A DNA stretch of 64,000 bases from contig NZ_CP097800.1 of the NCBI RefSeq assembly GCF_000612545.2, forward strand, positions 744,001 to 808,000, written 5' to 3'. Source of the stretch: Streptomyces sp. PCS3-D2. GTDB taxonomy: Bacteria; Actinomycetota; Actinomycetes; Streptomycetales; Streptomycetaceae. Each line of letters starts with the position of its first letter. The first letter of the stretch is position 1. Of this stretch, positions 17,375 to 25,520 are shown piece by piece. The notes under the pieces were generated by a model. It was given only the letters and a program-made list of their open reading frames with translations. It had not been told where the DNA came from and ran no database searches. The position numbers and the translations under genes are program-made.

Positions 17375-18599
17375 CCGGCTCCTGGTCTGCGGGCTCGGCA
17401 CGGGCATGGACCGCTCCCTGACCGAGCTGCGCTCGCCCCGGCGGGAGCTCGTGGTGGTCACCGGCCACCCGACCGACCGGGCGCGGGCGGCCGCCGACGT
17501 GCTGCTCGTGTGCGACCCGAACGACGCGGTGGCGGTCCTCACGGAGCTGTCGGCGGCCGGGATCGACCGGATCGACGGGGTGTTCTCGCTGGGCGCGGAC
17601 AACCCTCCGGTGATCAGCACCCTCGCCCGGCGCTTCGGCTGCCCGGGGCTGCCGCTGGAGACGGCCTTGGACTGCACGCTCAAGGACCGGAGGCTGCGGA
17701 TCCTGCGCGCCGCCGGACTGGACCTGCCCCGGTTCGCCACCGCCGAAAGCGTCGGCGAGGCGGAGCGGGCCGTCGCGGACATCGGCCTGCCGGCGGTGCT
17801 CAAGCCCAGCGACCAGACCGGATCGCTGGGCGTGTTGAAGGTGGAGACCGCCGGGCAGGTGCGGGGGCTGGCGGAAGAGGCGCTGCGGCTCAGCCCCGGC
17901 GGGCGGATCGTGGTGGAGGAGTTCCTGGAAGGAACGGAGCACACCCTCGCGGCCTTCATGGTCGACGGGGAGCTGCACCGCTTCGGTTTCGCCGACCGGG
18001 AGTACGGGCGCAAGGAGGAGTTCGCCCCGCACTTCTTCGAGGGCGGCGACACCCTTCCCAGCCGGCTGACCGCCGAGCAGATCGAGGAGGTCACGGACGT
18101 GGTGCGGCGCGGGGCACGCGCCCTCCGCCTGGACCCGGCGGTGATCAACACCGACATCCTGCGCACGCACGACGGCCGCGTGATCCTTCTGGAGATCACC
18201 TGCCGCCTGACCGGTGCCCGGATCGCCACCGAGGTGATGCGGCTGGCCACCGGAGTGGACCCGCTGCCCAACCTCGTCCGGCTGGCCCTGGGCCGGCCCC
18301 TGGAACCGGGCGAGCTGACGCCCCGACACAGCCACGCCGCGGTACAGCGTTTCGTCCCGGCGGACGGCGGCGTGGTCGAGTGGGTCGGCGACCCGCGGGA
18401 CGTCGCCCGCCGGTCCGGGGTGCACGACGTCTTCTGGGGCCTCGAACTGAAGCCCGGCACCGTGGTGCCGCCCTACCGCGGCGGCGCCGACGTACTGGCC
18501 GGGGTCATCGCCCACGCGGCGCACGCCGGGGAGGCCGAGGCCGTCGCCGAGCGCGCCCTGCGGGCCTTGCCCCTGCGCTTCAAGGCCGGCTCTCCATGA
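17367..18599 (+). CDS. ATP-grasp carboxylate-amine ligase family protein
   Basis: A 410-residue ATP-grasp enzyme. The central ATP-binding part is recognised by LPAVLKPSDQTGSLGV (about 137-152) and the following VVEEFLEG; metal-binding residues are suggested by VINTDIL and ILLEITCRLTG (about 253-279). Family members activate a carboxylate as acyl phosphate for attack by an amine. The streptolidine part of streptothricin contains a lactam, so an intramolecular amide-forming role is plausible but unproven. The start could also be a GTG nine bases upstream; ATG 17367 was preferred. It belongs to the run of overlapping genes from 14646. Confidence 0.82.
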   Translation: MTDRLLVCGLGTGMDRSLTELRSPRRELVVVTGHPTDRARAAADVLLVCDPNDAVAVLTELSAAGIDRIDGVFSLGADNPPVISTLARRFGCPGLPLETALDCTLKDRRLRILRAAGLDLPRFATAESVGEAERAVADIGLPAVLKPSDQTGSLGVLKVETAGQVRGLAEEALRLSPGGRIVVEEFLEGTEHTLAAFMVDGELHRFGFADREYGRKEEFAPHFFEGGDTLPSRLTAEQIEEVTDVVRRGARALRLDPAVINTDILRTHDGRVILLEITCRLTGARIATEVMRLATGVDPLPNLVRLALGRPLEPGELTPRHSHAAVQRFVPADGGVVEWVGDPRDVARRSGVHDVFWGLELKPGTVVPPYRGGADVLAGVIAHAAHAGEAEAVAERALRALPLRFKAGSP

Positions 18600-18656
18600 C
18601 GGGGCCCGAGGAGCGGGCCCGCCATACGCACACGAGTTCGACGAGGGAGAACTGAG

Positions 18657-19736
18657 ATGACCACCGAACCGGTGGACGAGGCGGCGGTCGAGAAGGGCAT
18701 CGCCCGGACCAGCGTGATCATCGCCCTGCGTGACGACCTGCGGATCGCCGACTGCATCGCCTCGATCGACGAGGACGTCGAGATCGTCCTGGCGCTCAAC
18801 GGCCCGAGCAACGCCGTCCTGAAACTGATCGCCGAGCACCCCCGCCCGCTGACCGTGACCGAGATCGAGGACGTCGGCAACCTCGGCGCCGCCTACAACG
18901 CGGGGGCCGCCGCCACCGACCGGCAGTACCTGCTGCTGATGGACTCCGACTGCGTCTTCGCCCCGGGGGTGGTCCGCGCCATGGTCCGCGCGGTGCTCAC
19001 CGACCCGGTGGTCAAGGGGCAGGTGGTGTACGGGGAGTCGGACGGGACACTGAGCAGACTCACCGCCCGTGTCAGGGAGTTCGACGAGGGCGACTACATC
19101 AGCGCGCTGTCCCCGCCGCTGATCTACAACCGCGACATCGTCGAGCACATAGGCGGCTACCACTTCGACGAGCTGATCCACTGGTGTGAGGACCGCGAGT
19201 TCGACTTCCGGCTCCAGCTGGCGGGCATCCCCGTGGTCTACCTTCCTCAGGCGCGGATCTTCCACGACGCGCAGCACGGCTTCGGCAACATGCGCAGCTA
19301 CTTCCGCTACGGCGTCGGCGAGGGCATCGCCCAGGAGACCGGCGTGTTCACCACGCCGGCAGTGCCGGTGGTGTGGCGACTGTTCGAGGCGTCGCGGACG
19401 CTGGTGCACTGCGCCCGCAACAAGGGTGTGGGTGCGGCGGCCTACTACGCGCTGCTGAAGGCGGCCTTCCACACGGGCACCGTCCACCACCTGCTCAACG
19501 ACCCGTACCAGGTGCGCGACCGCTACCCCGCCTCGGCGAAACGGGCGCGCATGGTGCGGTCGATCCCGCAGCACAGCACCAGGCTGAGCAGCGCCCAGCT
19601 GCGACGGCTGCGACGGGCCCACTGGGAGGCGGGCCGGCGGATCGAGAAGGTGGCCGACCTGTCGGTCTTCCACCCGGACGCCGCCGGCCCTGGCGGACCG
19701 TCAGTCGCCGGGCAGGCACGGCAGCAGCAGGCGTGA
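18657..19736 (+). CDS. Family-2 glycosyltransferase
   Basis: A 359-residue GT-A fold glycosyltransferase. It begins with TSVIIALRDD, has the GNLGAAYNAG loop and a DxD metal motif in LLMDSDCVF (D96, D98), then the acceptor-side HWCEDREFDFRLQLAG. Streptothricin has an N-glycosidic bond between the amino sugar and the streptolidine guanidine. This is the only glycosyltransferase in the visible cluster, so it most likely makes that bond, probably with UDP-GlcNAc. A GAGGGAGAACTGAG ribosome site precedes ATG 18657. Its 3' end overlaps the convergent CocE-type hydrolase gene by 36 bases. Confidence 0.88.
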   Translation: MTTEPVDEAAVEKGIARTSVIIALRDDLRIADCIASIDEDVEIVLALNGPSNAVLKLIAEHPRPLTVTEIEDVGNLGAAYNAGAAATDRQYLLLMDSDCVFAPGVVRAMVRAVLTDPVVKGQVVYGESDGTLSRLTARVREFDEGDYISALSPPLIYNRDIVEHIGGYHFDELIHWCEDREFDFRLQLAGIPVVYLPQARIFHDAQHGFGNMRSYFRYGVGEGIAQETGVFTTPAVPVVWRLFEASRTLVHCARNKGVGAAAYYALLKAAFHTGTVHHLLNDPYQVRDRYPASAKRARMVRSIPQHSTRLSSAQLRRLRRAHWEAGRRIEKVADLSVFHPDAAGPGGPSVAGQARQQQA

Positions 19737-21335
19737 AGGGTGGTCGCCGCCGTGATGGACGGTGTGGTGGGCGAGGACCCGCGGGTGGACGTCGAAGCGT
19801 GGCGCGTTGCTCGCCGCGATCTCCAGACGGATCCGGTGGCCCGCGCGGAACACGTGACCGACCGGACCCAGCGCGACGGTGACCTCGGCCGGCTCGCCGG
19901 GGGCGGATGCAGCATCCGCCCCCGGCGCCAGCCTGCGCACGCTGTCGCACAACAGCTCGGCCCGGCCGTCGGGGTGCACGTCGACGAGCTTGCCGGTCAC
20001 GTCGGCCCCCGCCGCGTCCGGGGTCACGTAGACCGTCAGGACGGTGTCGCCGATGACGGTCAGCGGCGCCGTGAGCCGTTCGCCCGTGAAGCACAGCACG
20101 TCGGCGCGCCCTTCCACCCCGCGCTGGTCCAACGGACCGCAGTCGCCGCCGGTGAACTGGCCAGGCAGCGCGGTGGCGCCGCCGGTGGTGGGCACCGGGT
20201 CGGCCGGATCGTGACGGATGCGGTCCGTTCCGGGGGCCTCCGGGGCGGGGCCGGGCGTCAAACCTCGGCCGCGGAGGTGCAGGACGAGGTCCCGGGTTCC
20301 GGGAACGGGCCAGTCGGGGAAGACGCGCCATGCATCGACGCCGGTGACGAACAGCCGCACCGGGTCGGCTGCCGGGACGTCGGGGCGCTGTCGCAGATGC
20401 CGATCGAAATGGTCCAGATGGAGACCGGTGACATCAATACTGCGTTCATCGGCCGCCAGTCCGTAACGGCGCTGCGGAAATATTCCGCCGGTGACGCAAT
20501 GGGACCACGGCCCGACCACCAGCTGCGACGGAGTTCCGCATTCACGAATTCCCCGGTAATTCTCCAGGGCTCCGGCGAGGAAAATGTCGTACCAGCCGGT
20601 GAGGTGGAGGACCGGGACGTCGACCGCCGCGTAGGACTCGCGCGGGGCGGCGCGCCGCCAGTACGGGTGGCCGCCCGGGTGCGCGCGCCACTGGCGGTAG
20701 TACGGGGCCAGCCGGTCCAGCAGGCCTGCGGCGGCGTCCGGGTCCCGGTAGAGCTCGTCGATCCGGTCGACGGCACGGGCCACCTCGTCCAGATCGGCCC
20801 CGGTCAGCCCGGCTCCCTCCAGCAGCAGGTCGTAGAGCACCCAGTACAGGACGAAGCCCAGCTGGAAGGCGCCGCCCTGCCGGGTCCAGCCCTCGTCGAA
20901 TCCCGATCCGGCCACGTGCGGGGCGATCGCGCCCAGGCCGGGCGGGCGTTCGGCCGCGGCGAGCAGTGCGGCCATCGCCTCGTACGAGCGGCCGAACAGG
21001 CCGGCCGAGCCGTCGCACCAGGGCTGCCCCACCGCCCAGGCAACGGTGTCCGCGCCGTCCGCCGCCTCGTGCCAGTACGGCTCGAAGGAGCCGTCGGAGC
21101 CGAACCGGCCGCGCACGTCCTGCACCAGCACGGCGTATCCGGAGCGGACCAGCCGCAGGCCGTCGACGGAGGCGCCACCCGGGCTGCCCGATTTCCCGTA
21201 GGGCGTCCGGCGCACGAGCACCGGCACAGGTCCTTCGACGTCGGGACGGTAGAGATCGGCACTCAATAAAGTCCCGTCACGCATGGGAATTTTCAGATCG
21301 TGTTCCACAATGATTCGCACCCGCCCATATTCCAT
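19701..21335 (-). CDS. CocE/NonD-type serine hydrolase with a TTA codon
   Basis: An about 544-residue hydrolase of the CocE/X-prolyl dipeptidyl peptidase class: a Peptidase_S15-type domain and a C-terminal jelly-roll domain. The nucleophile motif is GLFGRSYEAM (S117 with this start) and the histidine region is VVGPWSHCVTGG. The start is uncertain: ATG 21335 (MEYGRVRII), GTG 21320 and ATG 21284 are all possible, and none has a strong ribosome site. Codon 23 with the chosen start is TTA (21267-21269), a bldA-dependent codon. Local stretches are AT-richer than the neighbours. It may cleave a protecting group or the beta-lysine amide; the substrate is unknown. Divergent from the A enzyme with only 19 bases between proposed starts. 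Confidence 0.82.
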   Translation of the reverse strand: MEYGRVRIIVEHDLKIPMRDGTLLSADLYRPDVEGPVPVLVRRTPYGKSGSPGGASVDGLRLVRSGYAVLVQDVRGRFGSDGSFEPYWHEAADGADTVAWAVGQPWCDGSAGLFGRSYEAMAALLAAAERPPGLGAIAPHVAGSGFDEGWTRQGGAFQLGFVLYWVLYDLLLEGAGLTGADLDEVARAVDRIDELYRDPDAAAGLLDRLAPYYRQWRAHPGGHPYWRRAAPRESYAAVDVPVLHLTGWYDIFLAGALENYRGIRECGTPSQLVVGPWSHCVTGGIFPQRRYGLAADERSIDVTGLHLDHFDRHLRQRPDVPAADPVRLFVTGVDAWRVFPDWPVPGTRDLVLHLRGRGLTPGPAPEAPGTDRIRHDPADPVPTTGGATALPGQFTGGDCGPLDQRGVEGRADVLCFTGERLTAPLTVIGDTVLTVYVTPDAAGADVTGKLVDVHPDGRAELLCDSVRRLAPGADAASAPGEPAEVTVALGPVGHVFRAGHRIRLEIAASNAPRFDVHPRVLAHHTVHHGGDHPSRLLLPCLPGD

Positions 21336-21354
21336 CAGGACGAGGGAATTCACA

Positions 21355-22860
21355 ATGCACCCCTCAGGAATCCATTTCCTGGAACCGTTCTTCGAGACGG
21401 CACGTACCGATCCGGCCCGACCGGCCGTGGTCGACAACGGCCTCGTCGTCGGCTACGGCACCCTCGCCGCCTGGGTGCTGGAGGTGGCCGGCGCCGTCGC
21501 TCCCCGGACGGATCAGCCCCAACCTCCGGTCGGGGTCGTCGTGCACCATTCGGCCCGCGACGTGGCGGCCCTCCTGGGCGTTCTCGCGGCGGGCCGCGCC
21601 TACGTGCCCCTGGAGGCCGGTCACCCCGGAGCCCTCCTGGACTCCCTCCTGGCCCGGCTGGGGGTCTGCGAGGCCGTGGCAACGGCCGACGCCGGCTGGC
21701 AGCCGTCCGTCGCACGGCTGATCCGCCCGCGCTGGGCGCCGTCCCCGCCGACGCCCCCCGTGCTCCCCCGCTCCGGCGTATGCCCCGAGGATCCGGCGTA
21801 CGTGCTGTTCACCTCCGGTTCCACCGGCAGACCCAAGGGGGTCGTGGTTCCGCACCGGGCCCTGGCCGCCGTGGTGCCGCCGCTGCGCGCGCTGTACGGC
21901 ATCGGCCCGGACGCCACCGTGCTGCACTTCCACGGCGCCGGCGGCGACACGAGTCTGGAGGAGATCCTTCCCACCCTGACCGGCGGCGCCACCCTCGTCG
22001 TCGACGACGCGGCGCGCGAGGGCTTCGCGCAGGTCGCCACGGACCAGGAGGTCACCGTCGCGGTGCTGCCGACCGGATTCTGGTACAGCCTGACCGGTGA
22101 CCTGCTGGCGCAGGGCGCCGGCCTGCCCCCGTCCCTGCGTACGGTCGTGATCGGCGGGGAGGCGGTGCGCGCCGACATGCTGGCACGCTGGCGGCGGCTC
22201 GGCGCCCACGGCGTGCGGCTGCTCAACACCTACGGATCCACCGAGACGGCCCTGGTCACCCACGCCGCGCAGCTAGCCGGGCCGGGCGCGCCCGCACTGC
22301 CGGAGACGGGCGGGGACCTGCCCATCGGGCTGCCCTTGCCGCACGTCGGCCAGTACGTCGACGACACGGGCGAGTTGTACGTGTCCGGGCCGGGTCTGGC
22401 CCTCGGATACCACGCAGCCCCTGGGGCGACGGCGGCCAGGTTCACCGAGGACGGAGGAACCCGCTGGTACCGCACCGGGGACCGGGTCTCCGTGGCGCCC
22501 GGGGGTGCCCTGGTGTTCCAGGGCCGCTCCGACCACCAGGTCAAGATCCGCGGCCACCGGGTGGACCTGGTCGACGTGGAGGCTGTTGTCGGAAGCTGCG
22601 AGGGAGTCCGGGAGGTGGCGGCCGCACGGGTCGACCGGGCGGAACACAGCACGCTGGCCGCCTTCTTCGTGCCGCTCGCGGGCCACGACCCCCGCGAGGT
22701 GGCGGCGGACGTCCGGGCCCGGCTGGCCGACACGGCGGCCCCGCACCTGGTGCCCAGCCTGCTGGTACCGGTCGGGGAACTGGAGCGCACCCACACCGGC
22801 AAGGTGGACCGCAACGCCACCCGGGACCGGTACCTGCCCACGACCGGGGAGGGGCGATGA
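21355..22860 (+). CDS. Stand-alone NRPS adenylation enzyme (beta-lysine loading type, ORF 5-like)
   Basis: A 501-residue free-standing A domain with A3 YVLFTSGSTGRPKG, A5 YGSTET, A7 WYRTGDR, A8 GRSDHQVKIRGHRVD and A10 HTGKVDR. It is the fifth gene counted from the acetyltransferase, matching ORF 5 of the published streptothricin system, which adenylates the first beta-lysine and loads it on the T domain of ORF 18. It is paralogous to the A enzyme at 1969-3567: both contain GDTSLEEILPTL and end in TRDRYL. ATG at 21355 follows GACGAGGGA; an in-frame ATG at 21283 lacks support. The stop overlaps the next start (ATGA). Confidence 0.92.
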   Translation: MHPSGIHFLEPFFETARTDPARPAVVDNGLVVGYGTLAAWVLEVAGAVAPRTDQPQPPVGVVVHHSARDVAALLGVLAAGRAYVPLEAGHPGALLDSLLARLGVCEAVATADAGWQPSVARLIRPRWAPSPPTPPVLPRSGVCPEDPAYVLFTSGSTGRPKGVVVPHRALAAVVPPLRALYGIGPDATVLHFHGAGGDTSLEEILPTLTGGATLVVDDAAREGFAQVATDQEVTVAVLPTGFWYSLTGDLLAQGAGLPPSLRTVVIGGEAVRADMLARWRRLGAHGVRLLNTYGSTETALVTHAAQLAGPGAPALPETGGDLPIGLPLPHVGQYVDDTGELYVSGPGLALGYHAAPGATAARFTEDGGTRWYRTGDRVSVAPGGALVFQGRSDHQVKIRGHRVDLVDVEAVVGSCEGVREVAAARVDRAEHSTLAAFFVPLAGHDPREVAADVRARLADTAAPHLVPSLLVPVGELERTHTGKVDRNATRDRYLPTTGEGR

Positions 22861-23915
22861 ACGCCGCGACCGGCGCCGCGGGGACGGCATCCGGGGGCGT
22901 GCCGGAGGCACCCGCCGAGGCAGCGCGACCTGTCGGATCGGCAGCCGCGCCGGAACGGGCCCTGCCCGGGTCCACCGCGCCTGACGTGGCGGACTCCGGT
23001 GCCGGCGCCGACCGGTCGGAGCTCGCCGCGTACGCCTCCCGCCGCCTGGGCGTGTCCCTCGACCCCGCGACCGCCCGCGCCGACGAGAGCGGCTGGGACT
23101 TCCGGGTCACGCACGTCCGCGCGGCCGACGGCACCTGGTGGATCCTGCGCCAGCCGCGCCGGTCCGAGGCCTCCCGGCAACTGGCCTTCGAGGGTGCGGC
23201 CTTGGCCGCGGTGCGCGGTCGGACGCCCGTGCCGGTACCCGACTGGTGCCTCCACGGCCCGGACCTGGTCGCCTATCCCCGCCTGCCCGGCGAGGCGGCG
23301 GGCACCGAGGATCCCCGCACTCTGGTCTACCGCTGGTCCATCGACCCGCTGTCCCACCCCGGCCGCTACCTGGAACCCCTGGCCCGGGCCCTGGTCGCGG
23401 TCCACACGACGGCGCTGGACAGCTCCCCCGTCCTCGCGAGCCGGGGCCAGGCGGACCCCGGCACCGTGCGCACCCGGATCGCGGACCGGCTCGCCCGGGC
23501 CCGCGCCGAACTCCCGCTCCCCTCGGCCGGGCTGCGGCGCTGGAGGACCTGGTTGGACGACGACCGGCTGTGGCCCGATCGACTGGCCCTCGTCCACGGC
23601 GACGTACACCCCGGGCACACCCTGGTGGTGCGCCCGGACGCCGGCCCGCCCACCCTGTCGGGGCTGCTGGACTGGGCCAATGCCGATGTCGGCGATCCGG
23701 CCGTCGACTTCGTCGACATGCTGTACGCCGGCGGCCCCGCCGTCCTGGACCGGCTCCTGGACGCCTACCGGACGGCGGGCGGCGAGGTGCGCGACGGCAT
23801 GCGGGCGCACATCCTGGCCCGGGCCTCCTTCCTCTGGGTCCACGTGGCGCTGCGGGGCCTGGACACCGGCCGCCCCGCATGGGTGGAGACGGCCCTGCGC
23901 AGGATGGCGCCGTGA
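22857..23915 (+). CDS. Aminoglycoside/macrolide-type phosphotransferase
   Basis: A 352-residue APH-fold kinase. The catalytic loop is HGDVHPGHTL (H247, D249) and the metal motif is LDWANADVGDPAVDF. About 50 low-complexity residues precede the kinase lobe; it overlaps the A gene by four bases. APH-type enzymes in antibiotic clusters often phosphorylate an intermediate to keep it inactive in the cell, with a phosphatase or hydrolase removing the group later. Here the substrate could be the gulosamine or streptolidine hydroxyl. No phosphatase was recognised nearby, but two hydrolases are. The family is sure; the role is inferred. Confidence 0.83.
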   Translation: MNAATGAAGTASGGVPEAPAEAARPVGSAAAPERALPGSTAPDVADSGAGADRSELAAYASRRLGVSLDPATARADESGWDFRVTHVRAADGTWWILRQPRRSEASRQLAFEGAALAAVRGRTPVPVPDWCLHGPDLVAYPRLPGEAAGTEDPRTLVYRWSIDPLSHPGRYLEPLARALVAVHTTALDSSPVLASRGQADPGTVRTRIADRLARARAELPLPSAGLRRWRTWLDDDRLWPDRLALVHGDVHPGHTLVVRPDAGPPTLSGLLDWANADVGDPAVDFVDMLYAGGPAVLDRLLDAYRTAGGEVRDGMRAHILARASFLWVHVALRGLDTGRPAWVETALRRMAP

Positions 23916-24778
23916 GGGGCCCGGCGCCGAACCCGCGGCCGACCCAGGACACGGCGCGTTCCGCGCACAGGACGGGACGCACCCCCGGCGGGACGGCGTA
24001 CACCCGCCACGGAACGGGGGACCTTCCGGTCGTGCTGGTCGCGGGCGGGGGCGGCGCGGGACGGATCTGGGAACACCACCAGGTGCCGGCGCTGACCGCC
24101 GCGGGCCGACAGGTGGTCACCTTCGACCACGGGCCGACGGCGGTCGCCGGAGCGGCCGAACTGGCCGCCCGGACACGGGAGCTGCTGATCTCCCTCGATC
24201 TGCCGCCCTGCCCGCTGGTCGGTCACTCCCTCGGCGCCCTCGCCGTCCAGGAGCTGCTCGTGACCGATCCGCATCTGGCGACCGGGGCGCTGCTCACGGC
24301 GACCCGCGGCCGACCCGACCCGGTGGCGGAGGCCCTGGCCCGCGCGGAGGCCGCGTCCGCCGGAACGGGAAACCGCCCGCCGCCGGAGTACGAGGCCTTC
24401 GTCAGCCTGGTGCAGAACCTCTCTCCCCGGACGCTGGCCGACGAGCACGCGGTCGCAGAATGGCTCGACTTGTTCGAACTCGCGGCGCTGACCGGCGCAT
24501 CACCCGCGAAGCGACCGGGCCGGCCGATCGCCGACCGGCTGGCCGACTACGGCCGGATCCGCGTCCCCGTGCTGGTTCTGGGATTCGCCGACGACGTCCT
24601 GGCACCCGCCCCGCTGGGCCGGGAGGTCGCCGCCGCGATTCCGGGAGCCCGGTACACGGAGCTGCCGGACACCGGCCACCTCGGGTTCCTGGAACGGCCC
24701 GAGGCCTTCAACAGCGTCCTGCTGGAGTTCCTCACCACCCTGGCCCCGACCGACCCCGGAGTGTCCCATGCCCCTTGA
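23912..24778 (+). CDS. Alpha/beta hydrolase
   Basis: A 288-residue alpha/beta-hydrolase-fold protein. The nucleophile elbow is VGHSLGA (S106), the acid is likely in GFADDVLAP (about 227-235) and the histidine is in DTGHLGF (about H256). The oxyanion region is VVLVAGGGGAGRIWEHH. GTG at 23912 overlaps the kinase stop (GTGA). It may act as a type-II thioesterase editing the carrier domains or as a late-stage esterase/amidase; the sequence does not decide. It is co-transcribed with the A enzyme, kinase and the next gene. Confidence 0.8.
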   Translation: MRGPAPNPRPTQDTARSAHRTGRTPGGTAYTRHGTGDLPVVLVAGGGGAGRIWEHHQVPALTAAGRQVVTFDHGPTAVAGAAELAARTRELLISLDLPPCPLVGHSLGALAVQELLVTDPHLATGALLTATRGRPDPVAEALARAEAASAGTGNRPPPEYEAFVSLVQNLSPRTLADEHAVAEWLDLFELAALTGASPAKRPGRPIADRLADYGRIRVPVLVLGFADDVLAPAPLGREVAAAIPGARYTELPDTGHLGFLERPEAFNSVLLEFLTTLAPTDPGVSHAP

Positions 24779-25520
24779 CCCCCGCACCCCCGTCACCTCG
24801 GAGATCGAGGTCGTCCACGTCGGCCAGGAGCCCCCGGACTCCTGGGCCGCGGCCGTGTACCTGTGCGGCCCGACCCCCGCCGACCCCGCCGAACCGTCGT
24901 GGCGGCCGGGCGCCGTCGATGCGCTGCGATCCGCGTGGTCCGGTGCCGGACGCCTGGTGGTGTTCCTGCCCGAACCGGTCCCCGGCGGCGGCTACCCGGC
25001 GTACGGGGACCAGATCGCATGGGAGGAGGACGCCATGCGCCGGTCCGACGTCATCCTGTTCTGGATCCCCCGCGCCATGGCCACGCTGCCCGGCCTGGTG
25101 TCCAACATCAAGTGGGGCTCGTGGTGCGACTCGGGCCGCGCCGTGCTCGGTGCGCCGCCGGAGGCCGAACGCATGGCCTACCTGCTCCACTTCGCCGACG
25201 CCCTGGGGGTGCCGGTGGAGCGGACGCCGGCGGGTGCGGCCGAGGCCGCGCTGCGCGCGGTCGGGCCGGGCTGCGCGCGCAGCGGTGGCGAGCGGGCGGT
25301 ACCGCTGACGGTGTGGCGGACCAGGCCGTTCCGGACGTGGTACGCCGCACGCCGCGAGGCCGGGGACCGGCTGCTGGACGCGCGCGTGGAGTGGTACACA
25401 CCCACGGCCGGGCCGGACGGGCCCGCGTGGCTGCTGACCGCCACCGTCGCGCCCGCCGACGGCTCCCGCCCCGCCGTGGTCCGCCTGCTGGCTGCTCAGG
25501 GACAGGGCATGCTCATGTAG
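24768..25520 (+). CDS. Nucleoside 2-deoxyribosyltransferase-like protein
   Basis: A 250-residue protein whose first about 140 residues match the nucleoside 2-deoxyribosyltransferase-like fold: AAVYLCGPTP, then VVFLPEP and DQIAWEEDAMRRSDVILFWI (about 81-100), with the usual acidic residues (E86, E87) and a following PR. The C-terminal about 100 residues (WRTRPFRTWYAARREAGDRLL) are not assigned to a family. It overlaps the hydrolase gene by 11 bases and ends convergently with the acetyltransferase (25-base overlap). Enzymes of this fold break or form N-glycosidic bonds. Streptothricin contains an N-glycosidic bond but is not a nucleoside, so a role in making, editing or repairing that bond is possible but speculative. 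Confidence 0.7.
   Translation: MPLDPRTPVTSEIEVVHVGQEPPDSWAAAVYLCGPTPADPAEPSWRPGAVDALRSAWSGAGRLVVFLPEPVPGGGYPAYGDQIAWEEDAMRRSDVILFWIPRAMATLPGLVSNIKWGSWCDSGRAVLGAPPEAERMAYLLHFADALGVPVERTPAGAAEAALRAVGPGCARSGGERAVPLTVWRTRPFRTWYAARREAGDRLLDARVEWYTPTAGPDGPAWLLTATVAPADGSRPAVVRLLAAQGQGMLM

Noticed and set aside
16956-19673. Very long minus-strand open frame opposite deacetylase, ATP-grasp and glycosyltransferase genes
   Set aside because: Antisense shadow: the plus-strand proteins show complete catalytic motifs and overlapping starts/stops, while this frame shows none.
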